From Paenibacillaceae bacterium (lineage in GTDB: Bacteria > Bacillota > Bacilli > Paenibacillales > Paenibacillaceae), in the NCBI GenBank assembly GCA_004134985.1, contig REGQ01000058.1:310001-374000 (forward strand): a stretch of DNA of 64,000 nt, written 5' to 3'. The position numbers and the translations under genes are program-made. Each line of letters begins with the position of its first letter. Position 1 is the stretch's first letter. The notes under the pieces were generated by a model. It saw only the letters and a list, made by a program, of their open reading frames with translations. It was not told the origin of the DNA and made no database searches. Positions 48,875-58,296 of this stretch are shown in pieces.

Positions 48875-49384
48875 ATGAAATATACAGTTGTTAAAATTGG
48901 AAGAATGGCGTCAACAAATGTCGATGCTTATCTTGAAACAGTTCAGTCTGCAACCCCTATTGAAAATGGATCACATATTGTTCTGGGAGACCTAATTCCA
49001 GGAGGAGATCTTAACACCTATAAAGCTCTTGCTCCAACGGACGTGAATGTTGATGATGTTTTGATTGTCGAAAGTCCTGTGTTAGTCGAAGTTGAAGGAA
49101 TGAGAATTGACATTCGTGACCCTCGCAAATTTATCAATGCTAAGGACAGACCACTTCGTGCTCGTCGCCTGAAACAGGGGGATTCTGTAACAATTTCAAT
49201 TGATGGGTTTACTGATGTGCCCACTGTTGGTCAGTATGTCGTACCAGTTAACGGCTCCTATAAACTTGCTCCATCGACAACCATCGGCACAAGTAAACTA
49301 GTATACAAGGTCGAATTAAAAACTTCGATTCCAATTGCAGTTGAATATCTAGAAGCATACAAACTCAAAGTCATTAAATCATAA
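48875..49384 (+). CDS. Head protein, probable decoration or capsid-stabilising protein (169 aa)
   Basis: ATG after AAAGGAGAGATTAATAA. Beta-rich small protein (VLVEVEGMRIDIRDPRKFI, DSVTISIDGFTDVPTVGQYV). Lies between scaffold and capsid, the usual place of decoration proteins; the function is inferred. Confidence 0.6.
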   Translation: MKYTVVKIGRMASTNVDAYLETVQSATPIENGSHIVLGDLIPGGDLNTYKALAPTDVNVDDVLIVESPVLVEVEGMRIDIRDPRKFINAKDRPLRARRLKQGDSVTISIDGFTDVPTVGQYVVPVNGSYKLAPSTTIGTSKLVYKVELKTSIPIAVEYLEAYKLKVIKS

Positions 49385-49414
49385 AAATAATTTATATAAT
49401 GGAGGAAATAAAAT

Positions 49415-50524
49415 ATGTCAAAGTTTGATATTGTACAAACATCTACTCTGCTGAATTTCAGCAAAAAAGAAGTAGATGTAATTAAAGCAGGTGTTGATCT
49501 TTACAAGCACTATCTTTTTACCACAAAAGGAAAATTAGAGTATGCTGAATATGCTAAAGATCGCTCATACGAAGAAAAAGAACAGCTTTTTAATAAGAAT
49601 CTTATCCAAGAAGCTGTAAAACGTTCTGGTCTAACTTTTGAAAGCTATGATATTAATAAGATTATTCAAAAGCCAGTTATCCAAAACGAAATTTTTGCCC
49701 TGATTTCTGAAACACTTGCAGTCATTATCCCTAATACTGTAATTGATTCATTTGGACCTCTTGCAGAAGTACGGAATGGGAACTGGGGCGATAATTTTAA
49801 ATTCTCTATTCCAAACCCAAGTCTATTTAAGGTTAACAGAATGTCAAATGGTCAGCGGCGCGGAGAGCCACAGCGGCTCTATGAAGGTGAAGACTTTCTG
49901 ACGCCTGCTCCACGTGAAGTTACTATTCAAGAAGACTTGTATCGAATCCTTGCAGGGAAAGTTAATTGGGGGGATTGGATTACTCGTATTGCGTTGTCTG
50001 TGCAAACGGAAATCAGTACCGAAGTATATCGTCAACTTTATGATGCGTACAACAATCTCATTCCGAACTTTAAAGAAGGCGCATTTAACAAAGATGCATT
50101 TGTCCAACTTTCTCAACGTGTCAGAGCTGCCAATCGTGGAGCTAAAGCTTCTGTCTTCGGAACACAGTTAGCACTGAGTAAAATTGTTCCTGATGGTGAT
50201 TTTTCGAAATATGGATACGTTGGTCTTGGTGAAGAATATAATCGTAACGGCTATCTGAGAGACTTTATGGGTGTTAGTGCATTCATGGTTGAGCAACGAA
50301 TCGTACCTAATGATCCAGAATTCAATTTCTCTATTGAAGATGACAGGCTGTTCTTCTTGAGTTTAGCTACTGACAGACCTGTGAAAATTGGGTTTGAAGG
50401 GGTTCCACAAGTTTTCCAAAGCAATGCTTCTGATCATGCTGATCTCACGCAAGTCTATACTTATGTACATTACTGGGATACAAAAGTTATTACTTCTAGT
50501 AAATTCGGAATTATGCAGATTTAA
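49415..50524 (+). CDS. Major capsid protein (369 aa)
   Basis: ATG after TGGAGGAAATAAAAT. Single, uniformly folded protein of the size of HK97-fold capsids, with an E-loop-like region (GEPQRLYEGEDFLTPAPREVTIQEDLY) and a long spine-helix region (WITRIALSVQTEISTEVYRQL). Follows scaffold and decoration genes; strong ribosome site fits high expression. Confidence 0.8.
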   Translation: MSKFDIVQTSTLLNFSKKEVDVIKAGVDLYKHYLFTTKGKLEYAEYAKDRSYEEKEQLFNKNLIQEAVKRSGLTFESYDINKIIQKPVIQNEIFALISETLAVIIPNTVIDSFGPLAEVRNGNWGDNFKFSIPNPSLFKVNRMSNGQRRGEPQRLYEGEDFLTPAPREVTIQEDLYRILAGKVNWGDWITRIALSVQTEISTEVYRQLYDAYNNLIPNFKEGAFNKDAFVQLSQRVRAANRGAKASVFGTQLALSKIVPDGDFSKYGYVGLGEEYNRNGYLRDFMGVSAFMVEQRIVPNDPEFNFSIEDDRLFFLSLATDRPVKIGFEGVPQVFQSNASDHADLTQVYTYVHYWDTKVITSSKFGIMQI

Positions 50525-50533
50525 TAAAAATAG

Positions 50534-50557
50534 GGATGAGATTGAGAAATCTCATCC
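50534..50557 (+). terminator. Hairpin after the capsid gene
   Basis: GGATGAGAT / ATCTCATCC, 9-bp stem with 6-base loop, followed by TGTTAATTAAG. Lacks a real T-tract; it may protect the abundant capsid message from 3' decay. Confidence 0.5.
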
Positions 50558-50582
50558 TGTTAATTAAGGGAGAGTAATATCA

Positions 50583-51257
50583 ATGACAAAAATTGAGAAA
50601 CAAGCAAAATCAAAAGTTAGTGAAAATAACATAGATGAAGGTTCAGTTCTTCAGGAAAACGAATCTCTTAAAAAAGAAATCGAAACAATGAAGCAGATGC
50701 TTAATAATTTTCTTGAAACTCAAAAAAAATCAGAAACTAAAGCTATTGAAACTGTAGTAGAAGAAATAAAAGAAGACGAGTTGCCAATTATTCCTCCTAA
50801 TAAATTAATTCATGTAACTAGTTTGTTTAAAGGTGGTATGACTTTAAAGGGAGCAAACAACAACCCGAAGAGATTTGACACTTTTGGTGTGACGTTGCCA
50901 ATATCATTTGAAGATATTTCATACATTGTTGGGAATCATAGAAAATTGGCAGAAGAAGGCTGTTTTTATATTAATGATCGAAGTGTAATTAAAGCCCTTT
51001 ATCTTGAGGACAGTTACGAGAAAATTTTAAATAAGAACCGAATCGAAGGAATCATGTTACTTACTGAGACTCAGATCAAACAGATTATGGAGATTTTGCC
51101 GAATGGGCAAAAAGAAACCATTGAACAATTCATTGTTGATGGTATCGTCAATAATGATATGACTTATATGAATAAAAATAAGATTTCAATAATTAGTGAA
51201 GCATGCGGTAAAGATATTTGGCGTATCGCTCAAAATAGAATGAGTGATGATCTCTAG
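50583..51257 (+). CDS. Hypothetical virion protein (224 aa)
   Basis: ATG after GGGAGAGTAATATCA. N-terminal coiled coil (ENESLKKEIETMKQMLNNFL) and a C-terminal globular domain. Between capsid and head-tail genes, so probably a structural protein; no family recognised. Confidence 0.65.
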   Translation: MTKIEKQAKSKVSENNIDEGSVLQENESLKKEIETMKQMLNNFLETQKKSETKAIETVVEEIKEDELPIIPPNKLIHVTSLFKGGMTLKGANNNPKRFDTFGVTLPISFEDISYIVGNHRKLAEEGCFYINDRSVIKALYLEDSYEKILNKNRIEGIMLLTETQIKQIMEILPNGQKETIEQFIVDGIVNNDMTYMNKNKISIISEACGKDIWRIAQNRMSDDL

Positions 51258-51271
51258 TAAGGGTGATATTT

Positions 51272-51694
51272 ATGACACCGTATCAAAATGTATATGAAAG
51301 ATTTGCTTTAAAAGTAGAGGATTATTTATTGGATGAACTCTTTTGTTCTTCAGTAACAGATTATGAAAAGTATTTGCTAGGATGGCTAAAGAGTGCCATA
51401 CCTAAATTCTCAAAATGTAAAAACGATTTGAAAGATCGTGATGATAATGAACAAATTTTTAATCAGAAACTTACAGAAAAAGAAGAAGAAGTATTGGCTT
51501 TCTTGATGCAAATTGAATGGTCTGAAAAAGAAGTGAAAAATATTCAGGAAATGAGATTGTATCTTAGTAACAGTGATTTTAAAAGATATGCAGAATCCAA
51601 TAATCTAAAAGTTAAGATCGATCTACAGAATCAGCTAATAGAGAGAGCAGATCGTTTCATAGTTGAATATACCTATGATGGCTTTACTTTTTGA
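51272..51694 (+). CDS. Head-tail connector-like protein (140 aa)
   Basis: The start is at ATG 51272 (GGGTGAT 4 bases before); GTG 51263 overlaps the site. Helical throughout (MTPYQNVYERFALKVEDYLLD). Position and helical fold suggest an adaptor of the gp15/gp6 type; inferred. Confidence 0.55.
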   Translation: MTPYQNVYERFALKVEDYLLDELFCSSVTDYEKYLLGWLKSAIPKFSKCKNDLKDRDDNEQIFNQKLTEKEEEVLAFLMQIEWSEKEVKNIQEMRLYLSNSDFKRYAESNNLKVKIDLQNQLIERADRFIVEYTYDGFTF

Positions 51695-51709
51695 GAGGGA
51701 GGTTGAGGA

Positions 51710-52936
51710 TTGAACTATTATGACTCTTACAGAGCTAAGTTATCTGTCTCAAAAAGAAAACCAAGAGAGCATTCCATTAATCATATGCAGAAAGTAATAA
51801 ATAGTGGGTATGAAAACTCCATTTCATATGAGGAAGCATACTTTAATAATTCTGACTCATCAACAGGAATTCAAGTTGTAAGCGACACTAAGAATCCTAG
51901 TAAAAAAATCGTTCTTATGAGACCAGGTGAAAAAATAAGTGCTGGAGATTTAATCAAAAGAGAGAACGACAGGGTTTGGTTATGTGTAAGTGAAGATGAC
52001 AAAATAGCCTATAGTAAAGGGTTTATAGAAGAATGCGAAATCAGTTTAAAATGGTTAGACGAAAATGGGGAGTTACAAACACAACCATCCGTTTTCTACT
52101 TTAACACTCGTTCAAATTTCGGTGAGAAACTTGATAGAGTAATGGCATTACCAGATGGAAGAAGACAAACAATCTTACAGAAGAATGAACACACCTTGAA
52201 ATTAAAACGTGGTAAGAGGTTTATTATCGGAGGGGAAGCATTTACTGTTATTGATTTTGACCATGTGAGTGATAAAGGCTTGGTTAACCTCAGTCTCCAG
52301 TCTCATCTAATTAACCCAACAGCAGATAACTTGGAATTAGAAGTGGCCGACTTTTATAATCATGTTTCGAATTATAAATTGAGTATTCTAAACGGTAACT
52401 TTGCATCAGTTAACGCCGATCAGAAATTGATTATTAATGCACAACTCTCTAATAGAGGTGTAGTAATTGATAAACCGACAATTGAATTCAATGTTAGTAA
52501 TGAAGATATTGCTACTATTAATGATGATGGGGTTTTAACACCATTAGACCATGGTATTGTCATCGTCACAGCACACTTCCAAAACCTTACAGCTCAAATT
52601 CAAGTGAATATTTCACAACTAATTGTTTACAATTATTCGGGTCATATTAATGGTTCTGACAATATCATTGTAGAGACCACAAAAGAGTATTCAGCAGTGT
52701 TTAAAAGAAATGGTGAAACAGTTCAAGATGAGAGTGATTTTTATCTTACAGACTTAGAAGGTAATATCACGACTTTAGCTACGATAACCGACCAGGATAG
52801 TATACGAAATATATGTAGAATAAAAGCTGGTAAAAAGAAAAATCAATTTTCTACTGAAAAGTTTATTTTGCATGTTAGGAATAAAAGTGGCCTTTCAGCT
52901 AGTCAAAAAGTAATAACATTAAAACCATTATATTAA
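51710..52936 (+). CDS. Virion protein with Ig-like (BIG2) domain (408 aa)
   Basis: TTG start after GGGAGGTTGAGGA. Residues about 225-305 form a BIG2-like Ig domain (NADQKLIINAQLSNRG, STDGVLTPLDHGIVIVTA pattern). Ig domains on virions often bind host surface sugars. The N-terminal part (RPGEKISAGDLIKRENDRVWL) resembles head-tail joining proteins. The mix suggests a decorated connector. Confidence 0.6.
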   Translation: MNYYDSYRAKLSVSKRKPREHSINHMQKVINSGYENSISYEEAYFNNSDSSTGIQVVSDTKNPSKKIVLMRPGEKISAGDLIKRENDRVWLCVSEDDKIAYSKGFIEECEISLKWLDENGELQTQPSVFYFNTRSNFGEKLDRVMALPDGRRQTILQKNEHTLKLKRGKRFIIGGEAFTVIDFDHVSDKGLVNLSLQSHLINPTADNLELEVADFYNHVSNYKLSILNGNFASVNADQKLIINAQLSNRGVVIDKPTIEFNVSNEDIATINDDGVLTPLDHGIVIVTAHFQNLTAQIQVNISQLIVYNYSGHINGSDNIIVETTKEYSAVFKRNGETVQDESDFYLTDLEGNITTLATITDQDSIRNICRIKAGKKKNQFSTEKFILHVRNKSGLSASQKVITLKPLY

Positions 52937-52947
52937 GGAGGGCTTTT

Positions 52948-53460
52948 GTGCCACAAAAAATAATTCGGTTCGGGGAACTAAAAATTGAAAAGTTTGTTGA
53001 AGGTATTAATAACTACTGGCTAATTTATGGTGCTCTTCCCAATAGCAGGCAACACTCAAGTGGCATTGATGGTGATATTTCCATTAGCGCTACTCCAACT
53101 AAAGAAATAATTGATGCTGATTTGGATGTAGCTATTGATCCTGGGGTTAAGTACGTTTATTCCGTTGCAACAGACAATAAAATTAAAATAGCATTTGATA
53201 AAAATACTCATGCTGATAAAGGTAGCGCTGCTGAAGCGTTGAGGTGTATTAGTATCACTTATGAACTTGGTGAACTAGTAGCAAATGGAAACCTATATAT
53301 TATGATTATTCGAAATAGTTTGGGCGAGGAAGTACATCGAACAACCCCAGTCACACTTGACCAAATCAAAAATATTGCGACCACATTTGATGACACCCGA
53401 GAAACTAGTGTGGGTGGTATACTCACTTATGGCTTTGAACGGTATTATACTGTTAAATAG
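52948..53460 (+). CDS. Hypothetical tail protein (170 aa)
   Basis: GTG start with AAGGAGGGCTTTT. Beta-rich (DGDISISATPTKEIIDADLDVAIDPGVKYVYSV). In the tail-completion part of the operon. No family recognised. Confidence 0.6.
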   Translation: MPQKIIRFGELKIEKFVEGINNYWLIYGALPNSRQHSSGIDGDISISATPTKEIIDADLDVAIDPGVKYVYSVATDNKIKIAFDKNTHADKGSAAEALRCISITYELGELVANGNLYIMIIRNSLGEEVHRTTPVTLDQIKNIATTFDDTRETSVGGILTYGFERYYTVK

Positions 53461-53480
53461 TCTAGAAATGAGGTGCGATC

Positions 53481-53954
53481 ATTTCTGCTCTTAATAATCT
53501 AGGTCAAGATAAGTTTACAATTATTAAAAGACTTCTCCAAGATCAAAATATTGTAAAAGCTGTTTATAGTCAATCAGCCAACTTTTTAGATGAGCCTGAT
53601 ATAGAAGATATAGACGAATTAATTTATCATAATATTTTCCCCTATCGCTTCATCCCAGAGAAAGAAGATACAGCCAAAACATATATTCAATTCTCATTTC
53701 AAAACTACTATCAAGTTAAAAACACATTTAAAACAGGTTTAATCTACTTCTATGTTTTTACACAGCGTAATCTTTTTAGAACAGATTATGGGGTTTTACG
53801 TACAGATTTTATTATTTCTCAGATTGACAAATTTATGAGTAATAAGAATGGAATTGGCATGTGTAAAACGACATTTCATTCAATGGATGATTTATTCATT
53901 AATAATGAGTACAGCGGAACAACAATTTCCTATAAACTTTACGACTGGAAGTGA
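53481..53954 (+). CDS. Tail-completion-like protein with apparent ATT start (157 aa)
   Basis: A continuous frame SALNNLGQDKFTIIKRLLQD... runs from 53481 to TGA 53952, but the codons at its beginning are ATC-ATT with no ATG, GTG or TTG. GAGGTG ends 5 bases before ATT 53481, ideal spacing. The composition is that of a real globular protein (TYIQFSFQNYYQVKNTFKTGLIYFYVF). Either ATT is used as start or an upstream frame contributes. See the findings. Confidence 0.65.
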   Translation: MSALNNLGQDKFTIIKRLLQDQNIVKAVYSQSANFLDEPDIEDIDELIYHNIFPYRFIPEKEDTAKTYIQFSFQNYYQVKNTFKTGLIYFYVFTQRNLFRTDYGVLRTDFIISQIDKFMSNKNGIGMCKTTFHSMDDLFINNEYSGTTISYKLYDWK

Positions 53955-53960
53955 TATGCC

Positions 53961-54677
53961 ATAGACAGACTAAAAGCGTATATACACGGAAAGTGCCAAC
54001 TTGCTAATGGGGTTGTATTATATTCTCCGACAATAGATAGTATTTCAGAAATTGGTGAAGTGGAATATCATATAAATCTAATCTTGACCACATTCGACAA
54101 AGAAAAGATATTAGTTAATCTGTTTGGATTTGATGACCTTAAAATGAAGGCTTTTGACTCCATATCTGACTATGACGTTTTAGTTTCAAGTATCGATATT
54201 ACTAATTACATTTGTCAGGGATTATCATTCTTTTCAAAGAAGGACGTTATTTTTGATGAGAACGAACTTGTTTTTCTTATTGAGGATATCCAATTTATAT
54301 CTAAAGACAACTACAAGGAAGTATCAACACTTATACAAAAACTTAATGGGATTGAAGAGACTAGCACTGATAATATTAAATTTCGTAATGCTAAAGCAAA
54401 GGAAATTTATGAACAGCTAAATAAGGCTAAACAAAAACAAAATAAATCAAATAAAGACTCCTTAGATATTAAAGACATTCTGTCTATACTCTGCCATGCA
54501 GATGGAAATGGCATCAATATCTTTAATGTTGGTAAGTTAACCATTTATCAGATGTATGAGCATTTTGAAAGACTAAACATAAAAGAATCACACAGAAGAA
54601 TACTTCCTGTTTGGGCAAACGGTCATTTAAAGGAAAATGACAAGCTTCCTGAATGGATTGTCAAAACAAAATTATAA
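53961..54677 (+). CDS. Tail protein with apparent ATA start, in frame with the gene before it
   Basis: The frame opens right after TGA 53952 and continues to 54677. The part upstream of GTG 54060 reads protein-like (DRLKAYIHGKCQLANGVVLYSP). AAGTGAT lies 5 bases before ATA 53961. Alternatives are the GTG at 54060 or readthrough of the UGA that ends the previous gene, which is in the same frame. Role inferred from place only. Confidence 0.55.
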   Translation: MDRLKAYIHGKCQLANGVVLYSPTIDSISEIGEVEYHINLILTTFDKEKILVNLFGFDDLKMKAFDSISDYDVLVSSIDITNYICQGLSFFSKKDVIFDENELVFLIEDIQFISKDNYKEVSTLIQKLNGIEETSTDNIKFRNAKAKEIYEQLNKAKQKQNKSNKDSLDIKDILSILCHADGNGINIFNVGKLTIYQMYEHFERLNIKESHRRILPVWANGHLKENDKLPEWIVKTKL

Positions 54678-54694
54678 TTAACGGAGGAATATAA

Positions 54695-55453
54695 ATGGCA
54701 TTGGATTTAGGGCGTTATGGCTCAAGAGAAATTCTAAAACTGCAAGTATTTGATGCAGTAACCAGCACACCACTAATGTATTTCGATTACGCTAACACAG
54801 CTTCGCAAGAATGGTCGTCATCGAGGGTTTATGCTACTGGTGCAGGTGTTCGACGGGTTGCATGGGATGGCGACAAAGAGGAAACTCTGACTGTTGAAAC
54901 GCAAATTTTTACTATGCAACACTTGGCAATGATCGCAGGTGAAGAAATTAAAAGCGGCGCAGCCAAAATCTACAAATCTGAGGTGTTGCAAGTTCAGAGT
55001 GGTGGAAAGATCGAACTCAGCAAACCAGCAGTTGGTGGTGTATCATCAATCAGTGTATTTGAATTTAAAAACGGAATTATCACTGATCCTCAAGAGGTTG
55101 AAACCGTTACTGGTACTGATGTGACATTGGCAGCTTCAGCAACGGTAACAACAGGAGACGAAGTGGAAGTGTACTACCAATTCCAGTCCACAAGCTCCCA
55201 CTCGCTGCAATTCACTGCCAAAGGCTTCCCGAAATATGTGAAGCTTGTCGGTGACACGCTGTATCAGGATGAGGTTGGTAATGAGGCAGTAGCTGCACAA
55301 ATCGTGTACTACAAAGCAAAACTACAGCCAAACTTTAGTATTGCGATGAGTTCCACTGGTGACCCAACGTCAATCTCGCTCGTTTTCGACTTGTTTCCTC
55401 AAAAAGTGGATGGAGTAGACGTTACAACTGAGATTGTATTGTACGAGGAGTAA
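54695..55453 (+). CDS. Major tail (tube) protein (252 aa)
   Basis: ATG after ACGGAGGAATATAA. Beta-rich with long strands (LKLQVFDAVTSTPLMYFDY, VEVYYQFQSTSSHSLQFTAKG). Codon usage is GC-richer than its neighbours, as is common for abundant virion proteins. Its size and position fit a tail-tube protein. Confidence 0.7.
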   Translation: MALDLGRYGSREILKLQVFDAVTSTPLMYFDYANTASQEWSSSRVYATGAGVRRVAWDGDKEETLTVETQIFTMQHLAMIAGEEIKSGAAKIYKSEVLQVQSGGKIELSKPAVGGVSSISVFEFKNGIITDPQEVETVTGTDVTLAASATVTTGDEVEVYYQFQSTSSHSLQFTAKGFPKYVKLVGDTLYQDEVGNEAVAAQIVYYKAKLQPNFSIAMSSTGDPTSISLVFDLFPQKVDGVDVTTEIVLYEE

Positions 55454-55455
55454 TA

Positions 55456-55535
55456 AATAAAAGCGTTTTTGATAAGGTAGACAGGGTGAGTTATTATCGC
55501 TCTGTCTCCTTATTTAATAAAAAGGAATAATAAAT
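55456..55535 (+). other. Hairpin between tail-tube and glycosyltransferase genes
   Basis: AAGGTAGACAG and CTGTCTCCTT form a stem with two small interruptions around a loop of about 15 bases. It may limit transcription or RNA decay into the glycosyltransferase genes. No strong T-tract. Confidence 0.4.
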
Positions 55536-56270
55536 ATGAAAACATTACCTACTGTTACAATTGCAGCACCAATAAGAAATAGAGCATACATTCTAAATCA
55601 ATATCTTCATCATTTACAACAAATCGACTACCCGAAAGAGAGGATCAATATTCATTTTGTTGTAAATGATTCAGTTGATGAATCATTACAAATACTTTTA
55701 AAATTTAAAAAGAACTATGGAAAAGAATATAACAAAGTAGTAATCGAAACATATAACAGGAGAGTACCAGAAGATCGAAGAATATCACACATCAGAAATA
55801 ATTACATTTTTGAGCATTTGAGTGTTATGAGGAATTACATATTATCAAAAGTAAAAACGGATTACCTTTTCTCGTGTGATTCAGACATTTTGGTTCCTGA
55901 AAACATCATACGTAAGCTGCTAGCCCATGATAAAGATATTGTTTCAGGTTTGATTTTTAATGGTTACGTTGACCATGTTGTCCATCCATATGAATCCACA
56001 AATCTTATGAAATATGACTTTCATGGTAAATTAAATCATGTTAGCAATTATAAAATCATGACAGCAAAAGATAAAAACATCTCAGAACTCTTAGAAGTTG
56101 ATGTAACAGGAGCAGTAATATTACTTACTAGTGATGTGTGTAAACAAGCTAAATACGGATGGCACTTTCAAGGTGAAGATATTTATTTCTGCAATCAAGC
56201 TAAAGAAAAAGGTTATAAGATCTACTGTGATATTGGAGCGTTTTGTTCTCATATCATGACTAGCAAATAA
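55536..56270 (+). CDS. Family 2 glycosyltransferase (244 aa)
   Basis: GT-A fold: opens VTIAAPIRNRAYILNQYL, nucleotide-sugar DxD motif DSD at 115-117 (LFSCDSDILV), and a C-terminal acceptor-side motif GEDIYFC. Transfers a sugar from a nucleotide donor. First of three consecutive sugar enzymes in the tail operon, so likely glycosylates a virion protein. Confidence 0.8.
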   Translation: MKTLPTVTIAAPIRNRAYILNQYLHHLQQIDYPKERINIHFVVNDSVDESLQILLKFKKNYGKEYNKVVIETYNRRVPEDRRISHIRNNYIFEHLSVMRNYILSKVKTDYLFSCDSDILVPENIIRKLLAHDKDIVSGLIFNGYVDHVVHPYESTNLMKYDFHGKLNHVSNYKIMTAKDKNISELLEVDVTGAVILLTSDVCKQAKYGWHFQGEDIYFCNQAKEKGYKIYCDIGAFCSHIMTSK

Positions 56271-56282
56271 GGGAGAGAATTA

Positions 56283-57287
56283 ATGAAACAGAAAACCATT
56301 GTTTACGCTAATACAATTGATTGGGATCATCCACTACAGCAGCGTCCACATCACATAATGAAACTCTTTTCAGAGAATGGTTACAAAGTGTATTATGTGA
56401 ATCAAAACAAGCGAACAGATAAGGTCAGAGATCGCATAAATGACAACCTAGAAGTGTATTATGATTTCGACGTGTTTTGTAGACGCGTACCTGAAGTCGA
56501 TATTTATTTTTCCAGTTGGAGTTTTCGGTATGTGGATTTAGATAAATTAAAAGCAAAAGTAGTGGTTTATGATTCATTAGATAATTTTGAACAGAATGAG
56601 CCTGAAGAAATTAACATGATCAAAAGAGCAGACATTTTGTTCACGACAGCAAACACACTTTATGACGTTCGCAAGGAACAGCATGACAATATTGAAATCG
56701 TGCGTAACGGCTGTTTTGCTGAGTTTGTAAACAAAGAGTATGCAATACCTGCTGACCTAAAACCGTTCAAAGACAGTGGAAAACCAATCATACTTTTTTC
56801 AGGTGCTATGGCTTATTGGTGTGATCTTGAGCTGGTTGAAAAAGTAGCTAAGAAATATCAAGTTATCGTAGTAGGGATGCCATGGGCAATTGAAAAAATG
56901 CCTGAAGGTGTGCATTACCTTGGTAAGAAAAATTATAATGAGTTGCAGGCATATTATCATCATTGTGATGTAAATTTATTACCATTCAAGCGTTGCCAAG
57001 TAGCCGACTTTTCTAATCCGATCAAAATGTATGAGGCTATGGTACACGGCAAGCCTACAGTTGCAATGGACATTCCAGAGGTGTCTCACTATCCAGATGT
57101 TGTTTTATCCAGTGGTACTCATGATGAGTTTTTAAATAATGTAGAATATGCACTTCAATTATCTAAATCACAAACCTTTGGTGAATTAGCTAAGTCAACT
57201 GCAAGACAGAATACTTGGTTACATAGATTCCAGCAGATGGACACTGTAATCAACAAGTACATTTTTGAAAATGGAATTCCACTATGA
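56283..57287 (+). CDS. GT4-like glycosyltransferase (334 aa)
   Basis: ATG after GGGAGAGAATTA. GT-B pattern: N-terminal HHIMKLFSENGYKVYYV, central PIILFSGAMAYWCDLELVEK, and a C-terminal donor-binding NPIKMYEAMVHGKPTVAMD (ending in the E of the EAMVHGKP motif). Its stop overlaps the next ATG by 4 bases. Confidence 0.8.
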   Translation: MKQKTIVYANTIDWDHPLQQRPHHIMKLFSENGYKVYYVNQNKRTDKVRDRINDNLEVYYDFDVFCRRVPEVDIYFSSWSFRYVDLDKLKAKVVVYDSLDNFEQNEPEEINMIKRADILFTTANTLYDVRKEQHDNIEIVRNGCFAEFVNKEYAIPADLKPFKDSGKPIILFSGAMAYWCDLELVEKVAKKYQVIVVGMPWAIEKMPEGVHYLGKKNYNELQAYYHHCDVNLLPFKRCQVADFSNPIKMYEAMVHGKPTVAMDIPEVSHYPDVVLSSGTHDEFLNNVEYALQLSKSQTFGELAKSTARQNTWLHRFQQMDTVINKYIFENGIPL

Positions 57288-58258
57288 AGCCCTTAAACAT
57301 CTTGTTTACAAATACATGTCCTCTCATTAAATATGGAATGAAATCAGGCTTTGACAATCTTGGACATCGTACATACATTATGGATGACCATTATCGTTTA
57401 TGGGATAAAGATAAAGAGATTCAAAATGAGTTGTTTAAACAGGCTATTGAAGAGTACTCCATTGATATCGTATTCACTGAACCATACGCAAATATGAGTG
57501 AAGGTATTTTTAAATGTACTCGTGAAAAAGGGATTTTTCATGTGTTTTGGTCAATCGAAGATACACCTCATGATCATTGGATAGGTGATTATTGGTCAGA
57601 TTTTGCAGATTATATATTCACCACAACAGCAGAATGTTTGCCTAATTATTGGAGTAAAGGAAAAAAAGCAGATCTATTGCTGTTTGCTTGTAACCCAGAC
57701 TACCATATGAAAACTGCTTCGATAGATAGTTACAGATTTGATTTAATAGTAGTTGGAAACAATTATGAGCGAAGAGAAAGTAAGGTTAAATCTTTTCTAC
57801 AACCATTAATTAATAACAATATTAATATGAAGGTGTATGGGAATGAATGGTGGATAGATGAAACAAGGAGTTTCAATTTATTGAAAAGGCCGCATATTTA
57901 TGGAGGATACTTAGCATATGAAGACATGCCTGCTGCCTACTCATCGAGTAAGATTGCATTTGGTTTAAACTTAGATGGTGATTCGTACACCCAGACATCG
58001 ATGAGGATGTATGAAATTCTAGGGTGTGGTGGGGCACTGATGCTTTCTTATCACACTAAAGCCCAAGAGTTGTTATTTCATGATTTAGTTTACCTGCCAA
58101 AAACTCCAGATGAGGCACTACTAATGACAAAAGAAATACTGTCTATGACTGTTAAGCAGAGAGCAGCAAAGGCGAATAAGGCTCAAAAATTTGTTTATAA
58201 GTACCATAATTACACTAACAGGGCATCACAAGTAATTGATGCTTACAATGGTCGATAA
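57284..58258 (+). CDS. CgeB-like glycosyltransferase (324 aa)
   Basis: Similar in pattern to CgeB/spore-maturation glycosyltransferases: CPLIKYGMKSGFDNLGHR, then FWSIEDTPHD and the donor site TSMRMYEILGCGGALMLSY. CgeB decorates the spore crust in Bacillus; here it sits with two other sugar enzymes between tail genes. Confidence 0.75.
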   Translation: MKPLNILFTNTCPLIKYGMKSGFDNLGHRTYIMDDHYRLWDKDKEIQNELFKQAIEEYSIDIVFTEPYANMSEGIFKCTREKGIFHVFWSIEDTPHDHWIGDYWSDFADYIFTTTAECLPNYWSKGKKADLLLFACNPDYHMKTASIDSYRFDLIVVGNNYERRESKVKSFLQPLINNNINMKVYGNEWWIDETRSFNLLKRPHIYGGYLAYEDMPAAYSSSKIAFGLNLDGDSYTQTSMRMYEILGCGGALMLSYHTKAQELLFHDLVYLPKTPDEALLMTKEILSMTVKQRAAKANKAQKFVYKYHNYTNRASQVIDAYNGR

Positions 58259-58296
58259 TAATTTGAAACAAACAAGTACAAGGGAGAGATTTGTAA

